Part shown: positions 1 through 11,802 of the stretch, piece by piece
Position numbering within the stretch: the first letter of the stretch is position 1
Layout: the number at the start of each line of letters is the position of its first letter
Assembly: GCA_003640385.1 (NCBI GenBank)
Contig: RCAB01000203.1
Location: 40,117 to 104,116, forward strand
Direction: 5' to 3'
DNA: 64,000 nucleotides
DNA from: Setaria digitata
Lineage: Eukaryota > Nematoda > Chromadorea > Rhabditida > Setariidae
Made by a program: the position numbers and the translations under genes
The notes under the pieces: model-generated
What the model was told of the DNA's origin: nothing
What the model saw: only the letters and a program-made list of their open reading frames with translations
The model's database searches: none

Positions 1-1598
1 GAACTGTAATAGATTTAATATTTGATTTCTTTTTCAATTGCAAATGCATTAATTGACACCATCGATTTTTGATGCATCGAAACGATTGAAACTGCAAAAA
101 TTATAACTCTTTCCTTTTGCAATATAACTTTGTTTCATTTCACATTTATTCTTTAACTGTTCATGATTGGTGACAGATTTTAAAGGTCATTTTCATTTCA
201 ATTTCTGATTTCAAAATTGGTGATTTGTTGTTTAAAGTGATTCTTGATGAAAATTGAACACAATTAAAAAATAGCAATGCTCGAAGACATGAATTATCCG
301 TCAAGAACTAACATTTCAATGGTAATTACTAAAATTTTTAGCACTTAATGCAATTTGTAATAATGAATACTAAAAATCGAAATAATTAACTTAATTTGTA
401 ACTGCTAGAAGCAGGTAATAATCAATACTGAAAAAATAATCGAAAAAGAAGCGAAATCAATAATGCAAATTCTCTTGTAAGGAATTAAAATTCAATTAGG
501 CAATTAATTTTGCCAAATATTTGTATCAAGTCATAGAAAGAAAACTGGGCCAAATTAGCTAATCAATTCTATTCGAAATTTCGAGTAAACAAATATTTTC
601 AAAAACATTAAAGTAAACAAAATAAATTGTAATTCTACAGAATTGAAGTGAAACAAACGATAAGCTTTTTTGACTCAAATAGAACTTCAATACTTAATTT
701 CAACTTTTTTGTTTATTTTATCATTACTTTTTTTTTTTTTTTTTTTTTGTCAAAAAATGGTAGCGTAAAATTTTTACGTGATGTGATAAATTATTTAAAT
801 CAATTTTATCTGCCTTTTTTTTTTTAATTTCACAATATCATCCAACTGAATTAATGCTAGCAAATGAATGTTAATTAATTTAGGACATTTAATTCAAGGA
901 AGAAATTAAATTGCAAAATCAAAAAAAAAAAAAAAGATTAAGCAAGGTTTGTTGATAATTAATTAGTGCGATCAAAATAGTTTAAAAATACATTTTGCAT
1001 TATTATAAATAATTTAGCATGCAAACTAAACCTTTCCTTTTCTCGAGAATTTGATTTATCGCCCGAAATGACCGCTTGAATAGTAAAAAAAAAAAAAAAA
1101 AGTTAATTCTTTTGCACAACAACCATTAATAATAAATTAAATAAGTGTTACATACAATAATTGAAATCAAAAAATGCTAATGATTTTGTACATAAAACTT
1201 AAAATAAATTTTCCCGTCAAAATGAATTCCTTTTCTCCTTAAAAAAAAAAAAAAAAAGGCGAAATTTTGTATGAACCATTTTGTGGTTCCACTTACACCA
1301 CCTAAAATAAAAACGTACAAGCATTAAATAATGCAGCATAAATTTAATAATTAAATAGTTCAAAAGCAAAACAATACTCTTATTTAATCATTTCTATTTG
1401 AATTTTTTTCTTTCTTGATAAAATATTCAAACAAAAAAAAAAAAAAAAAAAAAAAAACTCCCACATTTTATAGCATACCTGTTTTAAATACATTATTATG
1501 ATTTGTTCCATTATTTTTCATCTCATTCATTTTTCTTCTATTCCATTACTATTCTTTTCTTTTTTTTTTTATTTTGAATTTTTAATTAGCCATTTCTC

Positions 1599-1631
1599 TT
1601 TTACCTGTCCTTCATAAAAGGACAGGTAAAA
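1599..1631. repeat. Perfect 14-bp inverted repeat (hairpin)
   Basis: The arms 1599-1612 and 1618-1631 are perfect reverse complements around the 5-base loop CATAA. Each arm contains ACCTGTCC or its complement GGACAGGT. It stands out because the arms are mixed-sequence, unlike the surrounding AT simple sequence. No gene is adjacent, so its role is unknown. Confidence 0.75.
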
Positions 1632-2368
1632 ATAGAAGGAAAAAATAAAGTTTAAAAATATATTTTGGTATGCAATGAATTACTTCATTTGTCATTAGTT
1701 GCAGTTCCACTTCTACTATTAATATGCTTTGATTAAATTTTCGTAAAAATTTCAATTTTTATTCATAATTTTTTTTTTTAACCTTTGTTTTTCTTCTTTT
1801 CCTTTTTTTTTTTTTTCTAAAATTTCAATGAATTTTTTTGTTTTTTTTTTGTTTTTTTTTTTTTTTTTAGGTTACCAAAAATCTAATGAACATTTTTGTT
1901 TTGTTACACATCTCGAGCAATTCACTGAGAAATAAAACATTAATTATTTATTTATCAATTGGATTTAATTAAATCGTTGACAGCAAAAAAAAAAACACAC
2001 ACACACACAAGGTAATGAAGAAGAAGAGAAAGAGTACGAATGAAAAAGGTCATCGAAAAATTATTTGCTTACATATACTATTAAAACAAAAAAAAAAAAA
2101 AAATGATTTTAAATACTTGATATTTTATAAACAAAATTTTATTAAACCAGAAAAAAAAAAGAGTTTTTTTGGAGTAAAATTTTTTTCATTGAAATTTCCA
2201 TCATCAAATGATGGCTGCTTTTTTCTTTCCCTTCTCGTATGAAATTATTTTCTTGATTTGCCAAATTTGTAAATAATTAATTAACACTGATTAACAGGGC
2301 AGAAGTATAATTTAATTTGAAAGTTCAAATTTTTTGCACATTACTTCATCATTTTTCTTTCTTTTTTT

Positions 2369-2639
2369 TTTGCTTTTCTTTTCTAATTTTATAATTATCA
2401 AAACATACGAGCAATAATTTCATTTGGAGATTAAATTTTCACTGGAAATTTCTCAATAAAAATATTAAATACAAAATTTTTTTTGATTAATTTTCTTGCC
2501 CTTNTTTGCTTTTCTTTTCTAATTTTATGATTATCAAAACATACGAGCAATAATTTCATTTGGAGATTAAATTTTCACTGGAAATTTCTCAATAAAAATA
2601 TTAAATACAAAATTTTTTTTGATTAATTTTCTTGCCCTT
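2369..2639. repeat. N-joined direct duplication (about 135 bp)
   Basis: 2369-2503 is repeated almost exactly at 2505-2639, separated by the single N at 2504. One clear substitution is seen (ATAATTATC against ATGATTATC). It is most likely an uncollapsed overlap of two contig ends. Confidence 0.85.
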
Positions 2640-3564
2640 TTTTTTTTTCTATTTTAAAAATCGAACTAATAGTTTCTGTTAATTTAATTACTAATTTGAG
2701 AAGGTTTGACATGTGCTTTTAGTAAACAAAGATTATATTAATTATTTGTTGTCAATTTAAGAATTGTGATAGTTTCAAGAAAATTCGTAGGGCTATTAAA
2801 TGCGTGATTAGAGTAATTAAAAATTTCTAATACTACATACAGTATTTATTAGTATTTATTACTTTCGTATGTGCACCCATGTTCATCAAGTTGAAAAATA
2901 AATACTTGGCCAATTATTAATAATTAGAATTTCAAAAAAAAAAAAACATTTTTTGGATATTAAGATTAGCTTAATGTTAATGAATTTTTTAGCAAACTTA
3001 TTTACTTACATTCATTGAGAATAATTATGGACTAATTAATTTCTGATTAATAAATTATCCCTGTTTTGTATCATTTTGTATTTTGCTAATTTAAATGCGC
3101 ATTTAAAATATTTTTGCAAATTTAAAAGTTCAAAAAATATTTCGCCACATTTTTGATTTTATGCAAATGTGACAAATTTTCTTTTTTTTTTTTTTTTTTT
3201 CTCGGTTTGTAACTCTTTTTCAGACTTTTATTTCATTTGTGTGAAGAAAAATCTCATATCTGATGTGTAAGTGAAATTGTAAATTCACATCAAGGTAACT
3301 TTAATTAATGCCAATTTTGCGGTCCACTGAATAGATATTATCCTTTTAATGCAACAATAAATTGATTACATTGTAATTTGAAATTTAACAAATTGAACAA
3401 ACAGAAACTCATAAAAATGTTTCATTGGGAGAAGAAAAAAAAAAAAAAAAAAAAATTTATGCAATCGAAATATAAACTTCTTTATCATACAAAAGGATAA
3501 TATTTTTTATATTTTATTTTCTTTTTTTCGAATTCATTTCTAAGCAAAGAAGAAGAAAAAAAAA

Positions 3565-3872
3565 CAAGAGAACAAAATTTTATTAATTAATATGTTAGAA
3601 AATAAAAAAAAAAAAATACGGTAAAAAAAATTTACAAAATAGCATATATATATATATAAAATATTATATTATATTATATAACTATATATATATAATCAAA
3701 ATATGGAATGAATCAATTCNCAAGAGAACAAAATTTTATTAATTAATATTTTAGAAAATAAAAAAAAAAAATATGGTAAAAAAAATTTACAAAATAGCAT
3801 ATATATATATAAAATATTATATTATATTATATAACTATATATATATAATCAAAATATGGAATGAATCAATTC
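3565..3872. repeat. N-joined direct duplication (about 150 bp)
   Basis: 3565-3719 is repeated at 3721-3872 around the single N at 3720. There are small differences in the A-run and the TA-dinucleotide lengths. It contains TA-rich microsatellite, which would hinder assembly, so it is read as an assembly artefact. Confidence 0.85.
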
Positions 3873-4194
3873 TGTTTTATTTTGCAAAAAGGTAATAATT
3901 ATTTATTTATTTATTTTTTTTTTTTTTTGAATTCATTTTGAAGAAAGAGAAAAAGAATAAAAGAACGAAATTTAATTTTAATAAATAATAATTTCAGAAA
4001 AAAAAAAAAAAAAAGCACTAAACAAAAAAAAATTCACAAGATAGCAAATAATTGTTCGAATTATAATATGAAAGTTGTAAGCAGGAAAACGATGATTAAT
4101 CTAATTAATGCATTGTGATCAAGTTTGAAAAGGGAAAAAAACAAAAATTAAATACAAGTGATGGATGAAACTGAATGAAGAAGTATGATAGAAG

Positions 4195-4395
4195 TGAGGC
4201 TGAGGTGAAAGGTAAGTGGTATTTTTAACGGGAGAAACCGGAGGCGGCAAGCTAGGAGAAAGCAGGGTGGTGTACGGGGTACGGGATGGATAGGGAATTC
4301 GCGGAGGACAGGAATGGGAGAAGGAAGAAAGAAAAAAAAAAAAAACCGGGAAACGGGAAAAGCGGGTGAGGAAGGAGGAACGGAATAGATGATGT
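4195..4395. other. G-rich purine island
   Basis: About 200 bases have strikingly high G content on the plus strand, with clusters such as GGAGGCGG, GGGGTACGGG and GCGGAGGACAGG, inside DNA that is otherwise very AT-rich. No open frame of useful length is present on either strand. A good splice-donor match (AAAG|GTAAGT) sits at its left edge near 4210. It could be a non-coding 5' exon, a promoter element or a structured RNA; none of these can be shown from sequence alone. Confidence 0.4.
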
Positions 4396-4740
4396 TTTAT
4401 AAAACATGCTTATTCTCGTTTACTCTTTAATAAATAAACTAACTGCTCATTAATTACTTAATTACCACTAAAATTAAGCATGACGATAAGGCTAAATATT
4501 ACCATTGTAAAAAGAAACTTGTTTTTAATTTTTGCACGATTTTTATATTTTAAAATGAAAAAAAAAAAAAGGAAAAAAATTGAAATTAAAATTTAGCAAG
4601 AATTTACTTACTCTAAATGAAGCAATTTCTTTTACATTTTCTTTGTTTTTATCTAACATTTTGTTTGGAAAAATTAGTTCAAAAAATATACAAATGCAAC
4701 GTATTTTCATCTATACAGAGAGAATATATATACTTTTTTC

Positions 4741-4773
<33 letters not shown>

Positions 4774-6653
4774 AAATAATTTCAAGAAGACTGAATAAAA
4801 AGAAAAAACATTTGTCTTCTTCAGCTTTCTCGTCTTTTTTCTTTCCCTCCTTTTCAAAAATCTAATTTTAATTTGGGAAAAAATTTGTAGAATTTGATTT
4901 TTTTTTCCTTTTTTTTTCTTAGCATCTATCTAGCTCATGTATACAGTCTCGAGAAGAAAAAAGTGTGTCAAAATTAAACGTTGAGAAAAAAAAAGAGAAT
5001 TCGAAAACTGTAAAACATATTAACTGATTTAAAATCTCAAAAAAAAAAAAAAAAAAAAGAAAAGAAAAAGAAGAAGAAACAAAAAACTGCTTCAATTAGT
5101 GATTGGAAGTAAGTAAAAAGAAAAAAACTTTAAAAATTTATAAGAAATTTAAATTAATAACTCTTATATTTTTTAATTCTTTGTGTGTGTGTGTGTGTAT
5201 TTTTGTCCATATAAAATATGAAACTGATGCATAAAATAGTTTCTTAATTTATCAATTTCTTAATTATTTTGTTAATTTTAGAAAAGCAATTAAGTACATC
5301 GAACAAAAATACTGATTTAAAAAAAAAAAAAAAAAAAGAAAAAGAAATCAATTTAACTAATAAAATAACTACTTCAAATAAAGGTCATGGTGACTGTTTT
5401 GTGGCAAAAAGTCATCCCACTGTCCCTCTACCTTTTTTTTTCACCGTAATTCTCGAGGTCAAAGGATAAATTGTTTTGTTTAGTCATAAACACGCAGATG
5501 AATTACAACATGCCAGTGTTCCAAATCGAGAAAAATGATTCGCTGATAAACGATAAAATGAAATCACTATCCCGAAATAACAATTTAATCAGTATTTAAA
5601 AACATAAATACTAAAAACAATGGTTATTATGTATTTGAAAGCATAAAATTATGCGTAACAAATGATCAGTTATTAATATCAATATCAAAAAATATTGCTT
5701 TATTGAATTTTGAGAAATTTTCATCCGTTTTCTTTTTTTTTTTTTTATTAAAAAGGGAAGAAAAAAATTACAAAAAAAAATATTTTCACTTTTTTTTCGT
5801 AATAAATATACAAGTTTATATCAACTGAAATGTAGTGAAAATTAATACATGTATGTTTAGTTATTATATTTATATCAATTACTAAATTTTTAATTTTTAC
5901 ATAATAAATTAAAATTTTGAAATAAAACAAAATTTGAAGGAGACTTTTTTTCTCAAAAAAAAATTTTAATTAATTAAATAAATCATCGATGATACAATGT
6001 AAATATTATTTACCCACCCATTCATCGAACTTCAGATCATTATTACAAAAGCATCAATTCTCAAATTGCTTCAAATAATTTTTTTTTTTTTTGTATTAAA
6101 AATTAGACAAAAAAAGGAAAAAAGAAAGGAATGGCTCACCTGCAGAGCAACTTATTTCCTTTGAAATTTCAGTTATTAGAAATTTGTGGAAAAGATGAAA
6201 TCATTATATTTTCTTTTTTTTTTTTTTTTTTGTTTTATTGCAAAAAAAAAAGAAATTTAAGAAAAAAATTAGCACTAAGTGCGTATTTGACCTAAATTTT
6301 CTTTTTTTTTTTTCGCTTCTAAAACTAAACAAAAAAAAAAAAAATTGAAATAAATACTAGTAATATCAGCAATAATTGGGAAATTAAAAATTAGAAACTT
6401 TCACAAGCTCTGTCATAATTTTCATAATAAACTGTGCCAAATTATTATTACTGTTATTTATTATACGCATATTCTTTGGTATTATTTGCTAATATTTGAT
6501 TATATTATAAAAATGCAACACAAATAGTTTGCCGTTTCGAAAGGATTGTTAAAATGAAACAATTTTAAACATATAAAATTCTCTCAAGTTTGAATTTCCA
6601 AGAAATGCAATTGTTTGGGATGAAAAAAGAACAATCACTTCTCACTCATTCTT

Positions 6654-6692
<39 letters not shown>

Positions 6693-8083
6693 TTCAACTT
6701 CCTTATCATTTCTAATCACATTAAGAAATTCAAATATCTACGCACAAACCTTTCACATCGCGATTACGAAAAATTACATTTGTAAAAATTACATTTGTTC
6801 TTTTGTGAAATTTGTTCATCATTCATTTTTGATTCAACTTTTCTCATATCAATTAAATTTCCAAGAAATTATCAACTGAATAAGTTATTATGTAGGAGAC
6901 ATCTCTAGACTTGCAATAATTGGTAAACTTATTATCAACAAATCAGTGTGTCTAGCTAGCAATTTTTGAAAAAGAAATATAGCCTAAATTAATTATAACT
7001 CGCCAATCACCATCATGACCGATACAGCATGAATCTTTGACAAAAAAAAAAAATCTCTAACAAGAGATTGCTCTTAATTAAAAGTTACTGTAAAAGAAAA
7101 AGAAGTTACTAAAATTCACATTCCCAATATTATAATTATTTACGAAGTTATAAATATATAACGTCTTAATGTTTACGAATAATTTTGGATGACAGAGAAA
7201 AAAAAAGGATAGAAAATTGAACTGCAGGAAGTCTAAACTAGTAAATTCATGAGAATGTTTTTATTTATGTACATATAATGAATGGAATCGGTAAAATAGC
7301 TGTACTTGCACACTTCTATGAGTAATGTCGAATTTACAATGAGAATGTTAAAAAAAAAAAAAAAGAAGGAAAAAAAAAGGAAAAAACTTAAAAAGGAAAA
7401 ACCGCCTTCCATAAAGAAAATTTGTTTTTTTTTTTTTTTCTCTTCATTTTTTGTTATGATATTATGAAAAGAAGAATTTTGGTATGAAACAAAAAATAGA
7501 ATGAGGAAAAAAGAAGGACTTTGAAGAACATTGACAGCTGCCATGTTGCTAATGACGAAATCATCAAAATTATCAGGACTACTGCAGTATTTTGAGAGAA
7601 ATGAAAAGATAGTAAAAAAAAAAATTAATCAGAACAATTTTTACCAAATCAGATCCTTGCTCATATTAGGATCTATTTTCTATAGCATACAAATATTTTT
7701 CTTTTTTTTTTAACTAGATGCTTTGTTGTGATTATCACTGGGCAATGTGCGACTTTGCACAAGAAATATAAGTATCATATTCTTCTCCGTCTGATATAAT
7801 TTATAGCACTATTGAAATTTACGTGAATCGACACTTGGAAAGAATCCTATCATACCGGACATTTAAGTTTTTTTTTTTTCTCGACTATGAAAGGGAATGA
7901 AAAATGAAACAGTATCAAAATATACCAGAATAAAGTTGACTTATTTGGAAGAAGTATAACAAAAACCAACATCATTAACATGCTTCATGTCAGATGACAG
8001 AAAAATAAAAGATCCCAAAAAAAGTGACACCTGATATAAGAACATGAAGAAACTTTTTTCAAAAAATCTGAGGAACAAAATGC

Positions 8084-10188
8084 TCACAAAAAGTATGGTG
8101 CAACAATACGATCTGGTTTTTCACGTTCATTATCACTGGCTTCGTCAAAATATTTTACTTGACGTTCATTTGAAGTTATCTGAAGAATTGCAGCTTCATT
8201 CCCACAACGGTAACAATAGTTTGGAGCTGGAAAATTCAAAGCAAGAGAATTTTCTATGATTATTTACAGAACTGTAGAGTGAATCAAACATGTGTAGGAT
8301 AATACGCGATAATACGTAACTGAGTTCCATCACACACATGTTAGAAAATCACAGATCTCGAAAGTATTTTTAAAAAAGATTGGAAACGTTTAGCGTCATT
8401 TCATCAAGCACATATCCTACAAAATTAATGTATTTTTTATGCCATATTTCTCAAAATGGATATATTATTCATATTCGAAACAATCATCAAAGATACTCAT
8501 ATTTATTAAGTCGTAGTTCTGCTTATAAAACTTCTATTTCAGACTGAAAAACTAATTTCATTTCAGGGTTACCGAACATCTTTAACAGTGAGATTAGTCG
8601 CAAATGTAAGCAAAAAGGCAATAAATTACCTGACCAAACAGTGCACAACATATCATCCCAGATATACTTGAAACCTTCCAGTACCAACTGATGAGACCGG
8701 CATATTAATGTGAGATCGTTAGCATACATGAAACGTTTCGTTACTTCCTGACCGAATAGCTGTAAATAATATAAGTTATAAGCAAAAGAAAAGAAAAAAA
8801 GGAAATATAGCACAAGTTCCCTTAAAATAAAGTTTAGAAACATTCAATGAATAAAAAGCAACCCATCCGGCGCCTCTTGGACTTAGTTCCCATCCTTCTT
8901 CGGTTGGCTCTGGATCAGACCATACTAAATCGCATAAAGCACCTTTGCTTGGAATTTCGACAGCTCTAAAATTACCAATATGAACACATAGAAATCCAAT
9001 CCCCGCTGACAGTTCCTGATTACTTTTTGATATTCTGATCTTCTGGTTAAAATTCCTTTTTGGAATATTTGGAAAATGGCTAGAGAAAAAATAAGTAATA
9101 AAAGAAAAATTAAAGACAAATACCTATCCAAAGTAAATAGTTTTTCAAGAGTCTTGACCTCGGGTGACAATCCACCATGAACACACAAAATCTGATTATC
9201 AATTAAGGCACCGACAGGTAACATATCAAATACCTAAACATTTTTACGACTGAAAAAGACGTTTTATGCATTTTCTTATAATTATATCCCTTATCAAATT
9301 AATAGTTTCCATGATCCAACCTTACAGCAACAGCGCCAAACCATGGCATGTCCATATTTTTGTATACACTCATCATAAAAACCATAAACAGCTGAGATAC
9401 GTCGAGATTCGTGATTTCCCCGCAGAAGTGTCACTGATTCCGGATACCTGAGCATCAACGTGAACAAATATGTTAGCGTCTCTAAGCTGTAGTATCCTCT
9501 GGAAAATCATTTCAAAATTTTTTCAAACAGTAACTAAATAACTACTAAATGGAAACAGTGATGCGCAAAACAAAAAAAAAAAAAATGAACTCTAAAATCG
9601 AGATGTATCAAAAGCATAAATTATATCAAATAGCTTTAAATGGAACGAACCTATCAACATAATCACCCATAAAAACATATCTTGTAGATGGCACACGACC
9701 ACCAGTTTCGAATAATTTCAACAAATCATAAAACTGTCCATGTATATCACCACAAACAGTTACCGGTGATGGTATTTCAACGATATTTGATTCATGTGAC
9801 AGACGAGTAACCAACCTGAAGATAGAATATGAAAATAAATTTGAAGTAAATAATAGTTTCTAAATACAAGAGACAGTTAATGAATCGAAATGGAGAATTT
9901 AAACTGCAGCACTTTGAACTACTGTACTTCCAGTAAAGACTTAAATTGCAAACTTCTCCATAAATTATCAATTAAAAATGTCGGATTTTAAAATTTGTTA
10001 AATTTAATAGGGAAAAAAGTAATTTACATATCACAGAGTAAAATCATCTCATCTTCCGGCAAATACTGACACTTTGAAGTTTCTTCCACCCATCTATCTG
10101 CATCAACCGTTAATCCCCGATAATTTAATTGATATTGCACTTCTTCATCATCACCGCTTCCATGTTGCTCCTCTCCTGCTCTTGTCAT
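8084..10188 (-). CDS. pph-6: Ser/Thr protein phosphatase 6 catalytic subunit (PP2A family)
   Basis: Seven exons join in frame (transcript order): 10188-10028, 9815-9651, 9498-9321, 9233-9124, 8965-8863, 8759-8630, 8226-8084, giving 329 residues. The product is a metal-dependent phosphoserine/threonine phosphatase. The signature motifs are all visible: GDIHG (about residues 76-80), GDYVDRG (104-110), GNHE (136-139), then CVHGG and SPRGAGW. RSHQ stands where RAHQ is common. The C-terminus is PYFL, the carboxymethylated tail of the PP2A/PP4/PP6 group. The N-terminal segment ([16 protein letters not shown]) and [20 protein letters not shown] fit PP6 better than PP4 or PP2A. The start ATG lies 3 bases after a TTTTTAG acceptor, which suggests trans-splicing or a further upstream exon (see 10590-10670). 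PP6 normally acts with SAPS and ankyrin regulatory subunits in cell-cycle control. Confidence 0.93.
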
Positions 10189-10589
10189 AGTCTAAAAACT
10201 ATTAATGAAAAAATTTCATATAAAAATTTCAGAATCGATTTTATACTCAGCCAAATACTGTTTACATCCACTATGAAATACTCTGCTGCTCATCACTGGA
10301 ATGAAAAATCCAATCCATCCCAAAAAAAAAATTGACAAATCATTTCATATAATAATACCTTACAAGAATCCATGAATACATGCAGGGGTTGCCTGTCCTG
10401 CACACTTAATAGACTACCAGAGAATGATAGCTTATTTCAAATCCATAGATTCAAATTTAAATTCTTTTAATTTATCAAATTTATAATTAAATGAAAAGTT
10501 TATTTCTCACCACAATCTTCTTAAATAAAGGAAAGCTACATATAAAAAAGAAAAAAAAAAAAAAGAAATATCCACTGGAACTGACAAAC

Positions 10590-10670
10590 CTTCCGACGTT
10601 CTCCTCTGCATGCTCTGCGAAACTTACTACTGCGTGAAAACCTACGTTTCTTTCTCTTGAATGGATTCAT
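10590..10670 (-). CDS. Possible alternative 5' exon of the PP6 gene
   Basis: An 81-base stretch on the minus strand starts with ATG at 10670 and encodes 27 residues beginning MNPFKRKKRRFSRSS, very rich in Arg and Lys. It ends at a GTTTGT donor. Spliced to the acceptor just before the PP6 start (exon from 10191), it enters the PP6 frame exactly (..AAG|ACT ATG..), adding a 28-residue basic N-terminal extension. The frame match could be chance (one in three). No homology is recognised. Confidence 0.35.
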
Positions 10671-11515
10671 ATTCTTGAGTTGTAAAAATTATTTACAAGC
10701 TAGAGAAACTACCAACAGACTAAAATTTAATCATGTTACTTAATTGCTTAGATGAATTTCATCACCTAAATCCTTACACCTATATCCTTTCCCTAATCTC
10801 TTCATTTTGACATCACCTTCCCCTTTGCAGAATTTCATCATTTCATTATATTCTACTTAAGCAACTCTAGACTGTAGATCATATTCATACAAAATATCTT
10901 AATCATTTACCTTGTAGAATAAAAAGACAAAAAAAAAGAAAAAAGAAGAGAAAATTTCCAGAAAAACCTACCATAGATAATAAATTCTGCACACCGAAGA
11001 ATATTCACGCTCATATGCAAGTGCTATGATTCAATTACGGATAAAACCTCTTTTAATGCCCTCCACTAGAGATCTGTATAGGAGAGAAAATGGAATTCCT
11101 CACTTCAGAAATGATGCTAAATGTAACGAAAACAATGAAAGAATGTTTCCACAATCCTTTTAATAAGAGAAGATTTAAATAAAATTCGAAAGCTTTCTAA
11201 CAAATGGAAAATTTCTTAATTTAACGAATTCAACACAGTTGCTATGCTGAAAAATTAACCCGAACATATCTCCCAATATCTTGAAAACAATCTTGTTTTT
11301 AAAAAAATTATATACGGAGTCTGTTGTACTCCAACAATATTCTCATATGCAGCAGCTAAATTATTTAAAATTAGTTATAAAACATTTACTAGCTTTACAT
11401 ACTCAGAGTAAAGTATCCAGTAATTCAAAGAAAATGAGCACAAATGTTACAAAACTGAACATGTTGAAACAATTATGATATAATAACAGAAATGATTTTA
11501 ATAAAAAGAAGGGTC

Positions 11516-11521
11516 TTTATT
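11516..11521 (-). terminator. Candidate poly(A) signal of the GrpE gene
   Basis: AATAAA on the minus strand, about 235 bases beyond the GrpE stop as assembled. If the N-joined duplication is an artefact, the true distance is about 100 bases, a normal 3' UTR length. Confidence 0.45.
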
Positions 11522-11524
11522 TTT

Positions 11525-11802
11525 TCTTCACGTATTCCTCACAAAAATCAACATTTGGATAGATAAAAATATGTCAGAATCAAGTGAAACAATTATCAAA
11601 AGTACCATCAAACACAATCACTGTACAACACCCACTTTTGCTGCACGAATAGGGCGATTCTGNTCTTCACGTATTCCTCACAAAAATCAACATTTGAATA
11701 GATAAAAATATGACAGAATCAAGTGAAACAATTATCAAAAGTACCACCAAACACAATCACTGTACAACACCCACTTTTGCTGCACGAATAGGGCGATTCT
11801 GT
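11525..11802. repeat. N-joined duplication of the GrpE 3' end
   Basis: 11525-11662 and 11664-11802 are near-identical copies around the single N at 11663, with about three substitutions. Each copy carries the last codons, the stop and part of the 3' UTR of GrpE. The right copy is joined to the full exon; the left copy is a fragment. It is read as overlapping contig ends, possibly from two haplotypes. Confidence 0.88.

Larger units (their letters stand above)
1..8083. other. Gene-free AT-rich flank
   Basis: No coding exon, tRNA or rRNA could be supported here. The short open frames are low-complexity translations of poly-A/poly-T tracts (Lys- or Phe-rich) and lack splice-consistent neighbours. 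The stretch contains many A or T runs of 10-28 bases, two N-joined duplications, one compact hairpin and one G-rich island, listed separately. The last part, before 8084, should include the 3' UTR of the PP6 gene. Non-coding first exons of a gene to the left cannot be excluded. Confidence 0.6.
10189..11756. other. Spacer between the GrpE and PP6 genes
   Basis: Apart from the possible PP6 5' exon and the N-joined duplication, no gene is seen. Plus-strand open frames here (for example at 11281-11478) have no splice partners or recognisable protein. The stretch must contain the GrpE 3' UTR and the PP6 5' region. Both genes run leftward, so co-transcription is possible, although the spacing is long for a nematode operon. 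Confidence 0.5.

Noticed and set aside
5269..5469. 66-codon frame with a less biased C-terminal half
   Set aside because: The first half is a poly-Lys A-run, no splice partners were found, and no family is recognised.
8523..8843. 106-codon minus-strand frame taken as one exon
   Set aside because: Only 8630-8759 of it is real PP6 coding sequence. The rest reads through the introns on both sides.
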